Source: Haloactinomyces albus
Lineage (GTDB): Bacteria; Actinomycetota; Actinomycetes; Mycobacteriales; Pseudonocardiaceae
DNA length: 64,000 bases
Reading direction: 5' to 3'
Assembly: GCF_031458135.1 (NCBI RefSeq)
Contig: NZ_JAVDXW010000001.1
Coordinates: 868,001 to 932,000 of the forward strand
How positions within the stretch are numbered: position 1 is the stretch's first letter; the number at the start of each line of letters is the position of its first letter. A model generated the notes under the pieces. The model worked only from the letters and a program-made list of their open reading frames with translations. It ran no database searches and had not been told where the DNA came from. Shown in pieces: positions 8,106 through 16,742 of the stretch. A program made the position numbers and the translations under genes.

Positions 8106-9854
8106 TCAGCCTCGCACGAGACCGACGAGGTGGCCCGCGGCGGAGTCGACGGCGACCTCGGTGCGGTCCCCGGTGGCACGGTCCTTGACCTCCACGACAC
8201 CGTTGGCCAGCCCCTTGCCGACCACCAGGATCGTCGGCACGCCCACGAGCTCCGCATCGGCGAACTTCACGCCGGGCGAAACGACCCGATCATCGAGGAT
8301 CACCCGCACCCCGGCCTCGTCCAGTTCGGCGGCGATCCGCTCGGCCCCGTCCCGGACGCTGTCGTCCTTGCCCGCGATGACCACGTACACATCGGCAGGA
8401 GCGATCTCACGCGGCCAGCACAGCCCCAGCTCGTCGTGACTCTGCTCGGCGATCGCCGCGATCATCCGCGACACCCCGACGCCGTAGGAGCCCATGGTGA
8501 CCCGCTGGGGCTTGCCGTCCTGACCGAGCGCGTCCAGCGAGATCGCATCGGTGTACTTGCGCCCGAGCTGGAAGATGTGACCGATCTCGACACCCCGCGC
8601 GGCCGTCAGCGTGCCCTCGCCGTCCGGCGACGGGTCTCCCTCACGCACGTCGGCTGCTTCGACGGTGCCGTCCGGGGCGAAATCCCGCCCGCAGACGAGG
8701 TCGACGACGTGGTGATCGGCCTTGTCGGCACCGGTGACCCAGGCGGTGCCGGTGACGATCCGCGGATCGACGAGGTAGCGCACCCCGTTGTCCTGCACCG
8801 ACTTCGGGCCGACGTAGCCCTTCACCAGGAACGGGTTGGCCGCGAAGTCGGCCTCCTCCAGCAGAGCGACCTCGGCCGGCTCCAGCGCCGCCTCCAGCCG
8901 CTTCATGTCGACCTCGCGATCGCCCGGAACACCCACGCCGAGCAGCTCCCATTCCTGCGTTCCCGGTTGGCGGGTCTTGACCAGCACGTTCTTGAGCGTG
9001 TCGGCAGCGGTGAAGGTGCGCCCGAGCCCGGCGTCGTTGAGGAAGTCGACCAGCGTCTCGATGGTGGGCGTGTCCGGGGTGTGGTGCACCTCGGCCGCGG
9101 GCATCCCCTCGATCGACTTCGGCTCCGGCGCCGGAGTGACGACGGCCTCGACGTTGGCCGCGAAATCCGAGTCGGTGCTGCGCACGAAGGTGTCCTCACC
9201 GGTGTCGCTCTCGGCGAGGAACTCCTCGGAAGCCGAGCCGCCCATCGCACCGGAGGTCGCCGCGACGATGACGTAGCGCAGTCCCACCCGATCGAAGAGG
9301 CGGATATAGGCGTCGCGGTGCAGCCGGTAGGACTCGCCGAGTCCCCCGTCGTCGAGATCGAAGGAGTACGAGTCCTTCATGACGAACTCGCGTCCGCGCA
9401 GGATCCCGGCGCGGGGGCGCTCCTCGTCGCGGTATTTGGTCTGGATCTGGTAGAGGATCACCGGGAAGTCCCGGTAGGAGCTGTACTCGCTCTTGACCGT
9501 CTGGGCGAACAGCTCCTCGTGCGTCGGCCCGAGCAGGTAGTCACCGCCCTTGCGATCCTTGAGTCGGAACATGTTCGGGCCGTACTCGGTCCAGCGGTTG
9601 GTCTGCTCGTAGGGCTCCTTGGGCAGCAAGGCGGGCAGGTGAATCTCCTGCGCACCGATGGCGTCCATCTCCTCGCGCACGATGCGCTCGATGTTGCGCA
9701 GCACCCGAAGCCCCAGCGGCAGCCAGGAGTAGATCCCCGGAGCGACGCGGCGCACGTATCCGGCACGCACGAGGAGCTTGTGACTCGGCACCTCGGCGTC
9801 GGCCGGATCCTCACGCAGGGTACGCAGGAACAACGTCGACATCCTCGTGATCAC
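8106..9854 (-). CDS. proS: Prolyl-tRNA synthetase, bacterial type
   Basis: 582 residues from the GTG at 9854, which has an AAGGAG ribosome binding site about 8 bases upstream; the open frame extends to 9911 but the family start is [14 protein letters not shown]. Class II synthetase motifs are visible: [20 protein letters not shown] (motif 2 region) and [16 protein letters not shown] (motif 3). Between them is the INS editing domain typical of bacterial-type ProRS, which clears Ala-tRNAPro; the anticodon-binding domain follows at the C-terminus. Position next to the rimP cluster matches M. tuberculosis Rv2845c. Confidence 0.98.
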   Translation of the reverse strand: MITRMSTLFLRTLREDPADAEVPSHKLLVRAGYVRRVAPGIYSWLPLGLRVLRNIERIVREEMDAIGAQEIHLPALLPKEPYEQTNRWTEYGPNMFRLKDRKGGDYLLGPTHEELFAQTVKSEYSSYRDFPVILYQIQTKYRDEERPRAGILRGREFVMKDSYSFDLDDGGLGESYRLHRDAYIRLFDRVGLRYVIVAATSGAMGGSASEEFLAESDTGEDTFVRSTDSDFAANVEAVVTPAPEPKSIEGMPAAEVHHTPDTPTIETLVDFLNDAGLGRTFTAADTLKNVLVKTRQPGTQEWELLGVGVPGDREVDMKRLEAALEPAEVALLEEADFAANPFLVKGYVGPKSVQDNGVRYLVDPRIVTGTAWVTGADKADHHVVDLVCGRDFAPDGTVEAADVREGDPSPDGEGTLTAARGVEIGHIFQLGRKYTDAISLDALGQDGKPQRVTMGSYGVGVSRMIAAIAEQSHDELGLCWPREIAPADVYVVIAGKDDSVRDGAERIAAELDEAGVRVILDDRVVSPGVKFADAELVGVPTILVVGKGLANGVVEVKDRATGDRTEVAVDSAAGHLVGLVRG

Positions 9855-10095
9855 GGCTGCTCGCTCCTTGTCTGCCGCCTCGCCTGGTCGCGTCGATGCT
9901 GGTTGCGTCAATCAACGTTGGTGCTTCGACGCAACAAAAGCGTAGCGATCCCGCCCGGGCATACTGCCAGCGGATTCTCCTTTCGCTCGCTGCGCTCACA
10001 CGACCGGTCCTTGCGGCCGATGACTTCGTACGGTGTGCTCACGGTGGCAGCACGCAACCGCCCGGCTGATGCGATGAGGACGCGAGGGAGCGATC

Positions 10096-11409
10096 ATGGC
10101 CGCAGGAGTCGCCCGGGAACAACCGGATCTTCCGGAGCTTCCCGCGCTCACCGAGTGGGGGCTGCGCCTGCGCACGGCCGCGACCGCTACCACGGCCTGG
10201 ACGCTCGCGCGGTTCGGCGACCCGGTCGCGCGGCTGCTGCGGGCACCATGGCGCGACAACCCCTACCCGATCTACGAGCGGATCCGGGCACAGGGCCCTC
10301 TCGTCCGCAGCAAGCTCGGCCTGTGGACGGTCCCCGGCCGGGAAACCTGCGATGCGATCCTGCGTGACCACAGGTTCGGCGTGCGCACCAGCGACGGCCG
10401 ACAAGGGGATCCGCAGGCGGCCGCGGCCGGCCTGCAGCTGTCCCTGCTGGAACTCGACCCTCCGGACCACACCCGGCTACGTCGCCTCGCCGCTCCCGCC
10501 TTCCGCCCGCGCAAGCTGGCGCAGTACCGGGAACACATCGAAAAGATCACCCACGAGCTGCTCGATGCGGCCGTCGAACGAGGCTCCTTCGACCTCATCC
10601 ACGATCTCGCGACACCACTGCCGGTACGGGTGATCAGCGAGCTACTCGGCCTTCCCGCGGTCGGTGCCGAACAACTCGCCCACCACGGTGCGGTTCTGGG
10701 CGGTTCCCTGGACGGCATCCGATCGGCACGGCAACTGCACCGGATGCGCCGCTCGGCGGCCGACCTCGAAACGATGTTCGCCGAGCTGATCGAGCAGCGC
10801 AGGGCGGATCCGGGCACCGACATCGTCAGCGACCTGGTCGCCGGGCTGGACGGCGAACGCCTGAGCAGTGGTGAACTCGTACAGCTGTGCACCTTGCTGC
10901 TGGTCGCCGGTTTCGAGACGACGGTCAACCTGATCGGCAACGGCACGCTGGCACTGCTGGAACACCCCGAGCAGTGGGACCGGCTGCGCGAGAATCCCGA
11001 CCTCGCCGAGGCGGTGGTGGAGGAAACCCTGCGGTGGGATCCACCGGTGCAGGCCACCGTGCGGATTGCCCATGAACCGGTGGAGGTCGCAGGGAGGACT
11101 CTGTCCAGGGACAGTCTCGTCCTGGTGCTGCTGGCCGCGGCGGGCCGTGATCCGGCCACGCACTCGGCGCCGGAGCATTTCGACATCACCCGCGGCGACA
11201 CCGAACACCTGGCGTTTTCCAGCGGTATCCACTATTGCCTCGGTGCACCGCTGGCACGGCTGGAGGCCGAGGTCGCGTTCCGAGCCCTGGCCACCCGGCT
11301 GCCGGGGCTCCACCGCGCGGGCACGGTCTCGCGGCGACCGACCACGATCATCCACGGCCTGTCCGCCCTGCCGGTGGGTACCGACAAGGGCCGATCGAGG
11401 ACGGCCTAA
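10096..11409 (+). CDS. Cytochrome P450
   Basis: 437 residues, a soluble class I bacterial P450. The I-helix oxygen-binding motif is LLVAGFETTVN near residue 270, the K-helix ExxR is EETLRW near 310, and the heme-binding loop FSSGIHYCLGAPLARLE has the axial cysteine at residue 381. The I-helix motif has E in place of the usual D/E-T pair start (GFETT), within the known range. ATG at 10096 is preceded by GAGGGAG. No ferredoxin or biosynthetic genes lie alongside, so the substrate cannot be inferred; the organism must supply electrons from elsewhere. Confidence 0.95.
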   Translation: MAAGVAREQPDLPELPALTEWGLRLRTAATATTAWTLARFGDPVARLLRAPWRDNPYPIYERIRAQGPLVRSKLGLWTVPGRETCDAILRDHRFGVRTSDGRQGDPQAAAAGLQLSLLELDPPDHTRLRRLAAPAFRPRKLAQYREHIEKITHELLDAAVERGSFDLIHDLATPLPVRVISELLGLPAVGAEQLAHHGAVLGGSLDGIRSARQLHRMRRSAADLETMFAELIEQRRADPGTDIVSDLVAGLDGERLSSGELVQLCTLLLVAGFETTVNLIGNGTLALLEHPEQWDRLRENPDLAEAVVEETLRWDPPVQATVRIAHEPVEVAGRTLSRDSLVLVLLAAAGRDPATHSAPEHFDITRGDTEHLAFSSGIHYCLGAPLARLEAEVAFRALATRLPGLHRAGTVSRRPTTIIHGLSALPVGTDKGRSRTA

Positions 11410-11420
11410 CCTGGGCGACC

Positions 11421-12164
11421 GTGCTGGTTCTGCTTCCCCCTTCGGAAACCAAGGCCACCGGTGGCGATGGTGCGCCGCTGGATCTGGACAATCTCGCGAC
11501 ACCGGAACTGAATCCGATCCGCCATCGGCTGATCGAGGCGCTGTCGACGCTGGCCGATGATCTCCCGGCGAGTCTGAACGCGTTGGGCCTGTCCGAGCGG
11601 CAGGCCGAGGAAGTGCACCGCAACGCCGAACTGTGGGAGGCACCGACCACGCCGGCGCTGCAGCGCTACACGGGTGTGCTCTATGACGCGCTGGACGTCG
11701 GCTCGTTGTCCGCTGCCGAGCGTGCCCGCGCGGACACTCGCCTGGCGGTGGCCTCGGCACTGTTCGGGGTGGTGCGCGGCACGGATGCCATCCCCGCCTA
11801 CCGGCTGTCGGCCAGCAGCAGCCTGCCGGGGCTCGGAACACTTCGCGGCATGTGGCGACCGGTGCTGGAACCCGTGCTCGGCGCGGTGGAGGCCCCGGTG
11901 GTGGATCTGCGCTCGGGGGCGTACGCGGCGCTGGCGAAGATTCCCGGTGCGATAGCGGTGCGTGTGCTCTCCGAAAGCGCCGACGGCACGCGCAAGGTGG
12001 TCAGCCACCACAACAAAGCCCACAAGGGCAAACTCGCCCGCGCGCTGGCCCGGGTTGTCGAGGAACCCCGGACGATCGAGGACGTGCTCACCGTCGCCAA
12101 GGACGCCGGTCTCCGCGTGGAGCGCGAAGGCGACCGCGGGCTCTGCGTGGTCGTCGACGCGTGA
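11421..12164 (+). CDS. yaaA: YaaA family (DUF328) peroxide stress protein
   Basis: 247 residues from a GTG at 11421 (VLVLLPPSETKATGGDG), 11 bases after the P450 stop, so possibly cotranscribed. YaaA signatures are LLPPSETK at the start, YTGVLYDALD near residue 95, YRLSASSSLPGLGTLRGMWRP near 135 and the HHNKAHKGKLAR segment near 200. E. coli YaaA lowers free iron during peroxide stress, and the fold binds DNA. The start is set by conservation of the LLPPSETK motif; the open frame reaches back inside the P450 gene and is ignored. Confidence 0.92.
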   Translation: MLVLLPPSETKATGGDGAPLDLDNLATPELNPIRHRLIEALSTLADDLPASLNALGLSERQAEEVHRNAELWEAPTTPALQRYTGVLYDALDVGSLSAAERARADTRLAVASALFGVVRGTDAIPAYRLSASSSLPGLGTLRGMWRPVLEPVLGAVEAPVVDLRSGAYAALAKIPGAIAVRVLSESADGTRKVVSHHNKAHKGKLARALARVVEEPRTIEDVLTVAKDAGLRVEREGDRGLCVVVDA

Positions 12165-12183
12165 TCGGGCGTTCGAACCATTC

Positions 12184-12220
12184 CCCGAATCCCGCACACC
12201 GGTACGGATCGGGATTCGGG
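12184..12220 (+). terminator. Hairpin downstream of yaaA
   Basis: A perfect 11-base inverted repeat (CCCGAATCCCG at 12184-12194 and its complement at 12210-12220) with a 15-base loop, starting 20 bases after the yaaA stop. There is no U-tract, so it would act as an I-shaped terminator or as a processing or stability element. Confidence 0.6.
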
Positions 12221-12251
12221 TAGGCTGCCAGCCGCATCGGCCCGCAATTCG

Positions 12252-12281
12252 ACCGGGTGGCTGCTCCGCCCGGTTCTTTTT
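12252..12281 (+). terminator. Intrinsic terminator/attenuator hairpin in DEAD-box helicase leader
   Basis: A 9-base stem, ACCGGGTGG at 12252-12260 pairing with CCGCCCGGT at 12266-12274 (one G-U pair), has a 5-base loop and is followed directly by TCTTTTT. This is a classical Rho-independent terminator. It sits about 140 bases before the helicase GTG and is separated from yaaA by another hairpin. It is therefore a candidate leader attenuator for the helicase as well as a read-through stop. Confidence 0.7.
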
Positions 12282-12422
12282 CCGACTCCGGGCTGTCTCC
12301 CTTCGCGCCGGTGCCTTACGTATCCGACCAGCGGCGCCCCGACGCGCCGGGCTCGTCCTTGCGATCAGCGCGCGGTCCCCGCGAAGCCTCCCCGAGACGT
12401 GCCACTCCCCCGGAGGTTCTTC

Positions 12423-13904
12423 GTGCAAGCAGGTTCCCCGAACACTCGCCAATCCTCTTCGCCCGCTTCCAAGGGTGGCAGCGCCCGGCGCCGCACACCG
12501 CGTTCCCGGAACCGTGCGCCCCAGTCCCCGAGCGCCCCGAAACCGAGCCTGTTCGACCAGGTCGGGGTCACCGCCGTCGATCCCGCCCCGTTCGATCAGC
12601 TCGGCTTGCCGAAAGCCCTGGTAGGCGAGCTCACCAAGGCCGGCCTGACCGAGGCGTTCCCGATCCAGGCCGCCACGATCCCCGACGCACTGGCCGGTTC
12701 CGACGTGCTGGGACGTGCTCGGACCGGATCGGGCAAGACACTGGCCTTCGGACTGCCGATGCTGGCCGACCTGCACGGGACGAGTGCCCGGCCGCTGCAT
12801 CCGCGTGCCCTGGTACTGGTCCCGACCCGGGAACTCGCCACCCAAGTCACGGACTCGCTCAAACCGATGGCCAAGGCCCTGGGCCTGTATGTCCGTGAGA
12901 TCGTCGGCGGGATGTCGTTCGCGCGGCAGGCGGACATGCTGCGGCGCGGAGTCGACCTCGTCGTGGCCACCCCCGGCCGCCTCAACGACCACGTGCGCCA
13001 GGGCACCTGCGTGCTCTCCGCAGTGGAGCGCACCGCCCTGGACGAGGCCGACCAGATGGCCGACATGGGTTTTCTGCCGCAGATCCGCGAACTGCTGAAC
13101 CACGTTCCCGCCGGTGGCCAGCGGTTGCTGTTCTCGGCCACCCTGGACGGTGACGTGGACAGGCTCGTGCGTGAGTACATGTCGGACCCGGTCGTGCACT
13201 CCCTCACGCCCTCGGCGGCCAGTGTGGACAGTATGGACCACCACCAGCTGGATATCGCGGCCGAGGACAAACACGACGTGCTCGCCCGCATCGCCGCTCG
13301 GGACGGCCGCACGATCCTGTTCGTGCGCACCAAGCACAACGCCGACCGGCTGACCAGGAAACTGCGCTCGGTCGGGGTGCACGCCGGTGCGCTGCACGGC
13401 GGCAAGGCGCAGAACGCGCGAACCCGCATCCTCGAGGAGTTCCGCCGAGGCAGCACCACGGCACTGGTGGCAACCAACGTGGCCGCGCGGGGCATCCACG
13501 TCGACGATGTCAGTCTCGTCGTGCACGTCGAACCACCCGCGGACCCGAAGGACTACCTGCACCGTGCGGGCCGGACCGCACGAGCGGGGGCGACCGGGAC
13601 CGTCGTCACACTCGTCACCGACGACCAACGCCGTGCATTCCGTGCCATGGCGGGCAAGGCCGGAGTCAAGCCCACCGCCACGAAGGTGAGCCCGCAGGGT
13701 GCGAATCTCGCCCGCCTGACCGGTGCGCGTGAGCCCAGCGGAGTCGCCGTGGTCGAGCCGAAGGCGGAGACCAACCGCAATCCCGGCTCCGGTGGTACAC
13801 GCCGCGGCAATCCGCGCGGACGCACGGGTGCGCCGCGCAACGGCGGTGGGCCACGCGGTGAGGCCAAGCGCGGTGAGGCCAAGCGCGGCGCACGCCGGGC
13901 GTGA
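12423..13904 (+). CDS. DEAD-box ATP-dependent RNA helicase
   Basis: 493 residues from a GTG at 12423 with a GGAGG six bases upstream. Helicase core motifs in order: Q motif (FPIQAATIPDAL), Walker A ARTGSGKTLAF, PTRELATQV, TPGRL, motif II LDEADQM, SAT (LLFSATL), then VATNVAARGIHV and HRAGRTARAG. An N-terminal basic Ser/Pro-rich extension (about 50 residues) and a C-terminal Arg/Gly-rich tail with EAKRG repeats would bind RNA. Closest in layout to RhlE/DeaD-type helicases involved in ribosome assembly and mRNA decay at low temperature. The leader of about 150-250 bases contains a terminator-like hairpin. Confidence 0.96.
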   Translation: MQAGSPNTRQSSSPASKGGSARRRTPRSRNRAPQSPSAPKPSLFDQVGVTAVDPAPFDQLGLPKALVGELTKAGLTEAFPIQAATIPDALAGSDVLGRARTGSGKTLAFGLPMLADLHGTSARPLHPRALVLVPTRELATQVTDSLKPMAKALGLYVREIVGGMSFARQADMLRRGVDLVVATPGRLNDHVRQGTCVLSAVERTALDEADQMADMGFLPQIRELLNHVPAGGQRLLFSATLDGDVDRLVREYMSDPVVHSLTPSAASVDSMDHHQLDIAAEDKHDVLARIAARDGRTILFVRTKHNADRLTRKLRSVGVHAGALHGGKAQNARTRILEEFRRGSTTALVATNVAARGIHVDDVSLVVHVEPPADPKDYLHRAGRTARAGATGTVVTLVTDDQRRAFRAMAGKAGVKPTATKVSPQGANLARLTGAREPSGVAVVEPKAETNRNPGSGGTRRGNPRGRTGAPRNGGGPRGEAKRGEAKRGARRA

Positions 13905-13924
13905 GCGCACGGCGCGTGAGCATC

Positions 13925-13971
13925 GCGCGTGCGTCCCGTGCCGCTGTGCCGAGCACACAGGACGCACGCGC
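13925..13971. terminator. Bidirectional terminator between helicase and cysG
   Basis: A 12-base perfect inverted repeat (GCGCGTGCGTCC at 13925-13936, complement at 13960-13971) with a structured 23-base loop lies between the convergent helicase and cysG genes, 21 and 6 bases from their stops. No strong U-tract is present on either strand. Confidence 0.7.
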
Positions 13972-13976
13972 ATGGA

Positions 13977-15233
13977 TCACGGTGCGAGACCTGCCACGGG
14001 GCCGACGACGATCACGGCGGGCGGTTTGACGTCCTCGGTGCGGATCGCTTCGCCGACCGAGGCGAGAGTGCTGCGCACCGCCCGCTGTCCGGCGGTCGTG
14101 CCCTCCTGCACCACGGCGACCGGTGTGTCGGCCGGGCGACCGTGCTTCATCAGCACCTCGGCGATGGCCTCCATCCGCTGCACGGCCATGAGCAGCACCA
14201 ACGTCCCGCGCAACCGAGCCAGTGCGGGCCAGTCCACCAGGGACCGTTCATCGTCGGGAGCGACGTGTCCGGATACGACGACGACCTCGTGGGCCACTCC
14301 TCGATGCGTCACCGGCACCTCGGCCACGGCAGGCGCGGCGAAAGCACTGGTCACACCGGGAACCACGGTCACAGGCACCCCGGCTTCGGAACAGGCGAGC
14401 AACTCCTCGAAGCCCCGCCCGAAGACATAGGGATCACCGCCCTTGAGCCGCACCACGAAACGACCCGCCCGCACGTGTTCGATCAGGGTGCTGTTGATGA
14501 CCTCCTGATTGGCGGCCCGGCCGTAGGGGATCTTGGAGGCGTCGATGACCTGCGCGTGCGGCCCGAGCTCGTCGAGCAGTTCGCGTGGCGCGAGATGGTC
14601 GGTCACCACGACATCGGCCTTGGCCAGCAACCGTCGCCCCCGCACCGTGATCAGATCGAGAGCGCCGGGTCCGCCCCCGACGAGCGCCACACCCGGAGCG
14701 GGCGGTTCGGCATGCTCGTCGACGATTCCGGAGTGCAGGGCCTCGAGGATCGCGTCCCGCACGGCGACCGACCGTCGTGGCCGCCCGCCCGCCAGAACTC
14801 CCAGCAGCAGGCCTTCGTGCTCGGCCACGGCAGGAGTGACCGCGCTGCCCTGAGCGGCATCGTCGGAACGCACGCAGAAGACGCGCTCGCGTTCGGCCTC
14901 GGCACCGACCGCGGCATTGACCTGCTCGTCCGAGGTCGCTGCCACCGCGTACCACGCCCCGGCGAGGTCACCGTCGGCATAGCCGCGCCCGGTCCAGGTG
15001 ACATCACCCGCGTCGGCCATCGCCTCGACGCCGGGGGTCGCCTCGGGAGCGACGACCTCGACCACGGCACCGGCGCCGACCAGACGGGGCAGGCGTCGCT
15101 GCGCGACGGTGCCCGCACCGACCACGACGACGCGGCGACCGGCGAGGTCGAGTCCGGCGAGGTAGTGCTGGTCCGGGGTGTGCTGTGCTTGCTCGTACTG
15201 GTCCTGATGGTGCTGGTCAGTTCGTGTGGCCAT
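13977..15233 (-). CDS. cysG: Siroheme synthase-type protein: precorrin-2 dehydrogenase plus uroporphyrinogen-III C-methyltransferase
   Basis: 418 residues. The N-terminal Met8/SirC-like NAD domain carries RRVVVVGAGTVAQRRLP; the C-terminal SUMT domain carries ALVGGGPGALDLITVRG, VVRLKGGDPYVFGRG and VPVTVVPGVTSAFAAPA. SUMT makes precorrin-2 from uroporphyrinogen III, the branch point for cobalamin and siroheme; the N-domain oxidises precorrin-2 to sirohydrochlorin. The ATG at 15233 is 16 bases inside the cbiX end; an in-frame ATG at 15245 is an alternative. Last gene of the riboswitch-controlled nicT-cobH-cbiX-cysG operon, matching M. tuberculosis cysG (Rv2847c). Confidence 0.94.
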   Translation of the reverse strand: MATRTDQHHQDQYEQAQHTPDQHYLAGLDLAGRRVVVVGAGTVAQRRLPRLVGAGAVVEVVAPEATPGVEAMADAGDVTWTGRGYADGDLAGAWYAVAATSDEQVNAAVGAEAERERVFCVRSDDAAQGSAVTPAVAEHEGLLLGVLAGGRPRRSVAVRDAILEALHSGIVDEHAEPPAPGVALVGGGPGALDLITVRGRRLLAKADVVVTDHLAPRELLDELGPHAQVIDASKIPYGRAANQEVINSTLIEHVRAGRFVVRLKGGDPYVFGRGFEELLACSEAGVPVTVVPGVTSAFAAPAVAEVPVTHRGVAHEVVVVSGHVAPDDERSLVDWPALARLRGTLVLLMAVQRMEAIAEVLMKHGRPADTPVAVVQEGTTAGQRAVRSTLASVGEAIRTEDVKPPAVIVVGPVAGLAP

Positions 15234-16122
15234 GTGCGTGCCCATGTCCGTGACCGTGTCCGGTCGGGTCGTCGGGGTGATGGTGGGGCGTCTGCGGTGC
15301 CCCCAGCTTGTCCTCGAAACCGGGCAGCAGTACCCGATATGCGCAGGTGTCGCAGTTCATCCTGATGTCACCGTGCATCGCCTCGTGGTAACGCTCCACC
15401 ACCAGGTCCACGAGCGCATCGCAGTCGCCGAGATAACCGGCCACGTGCACATCGAACTCCGGTGCGGTCTCGGCGTACTCCAGGGACTGGGTGACCACCC
15501 GCTGCGGCAGTACCCCGTCGAACAGGAAGTACGGAGCGACCACGACCTTCTTGGCGCCGAGACGACGCGCCCGCTCGATCCCGGTGGGAACGTCCGGCGG
15601 TGCCAGCGAGATGAACGCGGTCTCCACCGTGGCGAACCCACCGGTCTCCTGCAACAGCCTTGAGACCTTGGACACCTCGGAGTTCGCGTCCGGATCGGTG
15701 GAGCCACGCCCCACGAGGACCACCGCCGTGTCGGCCCACTCGTCCTTCGGTACCCGGGCACCGATGCGTTCGGCGAGCAGTTCCAGCAGGATCGGATGCG
15801 GCCCGAGAGGGCGCCCGAAGGTGTAGGACGTGCCGGGGTTCCGCCGGACCTCGCGCTCCAGCGCTGCGGGAATGTCGCCCTTGCCATGACCTGCGGCGAC
15901 CAGCACCAGTGGCACGGCGACCATTCGCCGGTGCCGCTCGCCCAGCTCCGACCACACGTCGGTGACCGCGGGCGCGGACAGTTCGATGAATCCGCCCGAA
16001 ACCTCGACTCCGGATGCCGACATCCGCCCGCGCAATCGTTCGATGAAGGAGCGGAACTCCGACACCCCGCCGTCATCCACCGTCCCGTGGCCCACAACCA
16101 GCAGTGGCTGCTGTTCGGTCAC
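15217..16122 (-). CDS. cbiX: Sirohydrochlorin chelatase (CbiX/SirB type) with His-rich tail
   Basis: 301 residues from a GTG at 16122 that overlaps the cobH stop (GTGA). Two chelatase half-domains are visible, with LLVVGHGTVDDGG at the start and VLVAAGHGKGDIPAAL near residue 95 providing catalytic histidines. The last 25 residues are strongly histidine rich (HHHPDDPTGHGHGHGHAHGH), a probable metal-binding tail. CbiX inserts cobalt into sirohydrochlorin in the early-insertion pathway; SirB relatives insert iron for siroheme. Because cobN is also present, either role is possible. Same operon as nicT and cobH. Confidence 0.9.
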   Translation of the reverse strand: MTEQQPLLVVGHGTVDDGGVSEFRSFIERLRGRMSASGVEVSGGFIELSAPAVTDVWSELGERHRRMVAVPLVLVAAGHGKGDIPAALEREVRRNPGTSYTFGRPLGPHPILLELLAERIGARVPKDEWADTAVVLVGRGSTDPDANSEVSKVSRLLQETGGFATVETAFISLAPPDVPTGIERARRLGAKKVVVAPYFLFDGVLPQRVVTQSLEYAETAPEFDVHVAGYLGDCDALVDLVVERYHEAMHGDIRMNCDTCAYRVLLPGFEDKLGAPQTPHHHPDDPTGHGHGHGHAHGHTN

Positions 16123-16742
16123 CGGATACCTCCCCGTTCCTGGTCTTGTTCGAAATACAGCAGGGCGTTGACCGCCGCCGAGGCGATGGCGGCACCGCCC
16201 CGCTCGGTCAGCGTGCTCACTGCCGGAAGCCCGCTGCGGCGCAGCGCGGCCTTGGAATCCACCGCCCCCACGAAGCCGACCGGCACACCGATCACCAGCT
16301 CCGGACGCACCGCGCCCTCGGCGCAGAGCCGGAGGAGTTCCTCCAGCGCTGTCGGTGCGTTGCCGATCGCCCATACGGCGCCCTCGGGATACCGGCCCGC
16401 GGCGATGCGGATACCGGCCGCCGACCGGGTCACTCCCTCGCGCGCGGCCAGCTCGGCCGTTCCGGGCTGTTCCAGCCCCACCTGCGCGCTCCTGGCGGTA
16501 ACCCCGGCTGCGACCATGCGCACGTCGGTAACCAGATCGGCGCCGTCGAGCAGCGCCTGCCGCCCGGCCCACAATGCGGCCTCGTCGGCGACGACCTCAC
16601 CGGTCCAGCTCGGGTCCGCGGTGGTGTGGACGACCCGTTCCACGACCGCACGGGTCACGGGCGGGTAGTGCGCGAAATCCGCCCTCGATCGCATGATGCG
16701 GTAGGACTCGACTTCGATCGGATGCCGTTCTCGTCGATTCAC
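16119..16742 (-). CDS. cobH: Precorrin-8X methylmutase
   Basis: 207 residues from the GTG at 16742, which overlaps the nicT stop by 3 bases. Motifs of CobH/CbiC are present: HPIEVESYRIMRSRADF at the N-terminus (catalytic-site region), DVRMVAAGVT near 75, AIGNAPTALEELLRLC near 130 and GVPVGFVGAVDSKAAL near 160. The enzyme moves the methyl group from C-11 to C-12 to make hydrogenobyrinic or cobyrinic acid. Second gene of the riboswitch 1 operon. Confidence 0.95.
   Translation of the reverse strand: MNRRERHPIEVESYRIMRSRADFAHYPPVTRAVVERVVHTTADPSWTGEVVADEAALWAGRQALLDGADLVTDVRMVAAGVTARSAQVGLEQPGTAELAAREGVTRSAAGIRIAAGRYPEGAVWAIGNAPTALEELLRLCAEGAVRPELVIGVPVGFVGAVDSKAALRRSGLPAVSTLTERGGAAIASAAVNALLYFEQDQERGGIR

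Noticed and set aside
8055-10367. 770-codon open frame on the plus strand antisense to proS
   Set aside because: High-GC third-position bias opens long antisense frames; the translation is Arg/His/Gly/Asp-rich with no motif, while the minus strand encodes a full prolyl-tRNA synthetase.
10096-11409. P450 as a marker of a secondary-metabolite gene cluster
   Set aside because: Neighbours are proS, yaaA and a helicase; no synthase, tailoring or resistance genes accompany it.
11406-13973. 855-codon minus-strand frame across yaaA and the helicase
   Set aside because: Shadow of two well-supported plus-strand genes (YaaA and DEAD-box helicase); no recognisable domain.
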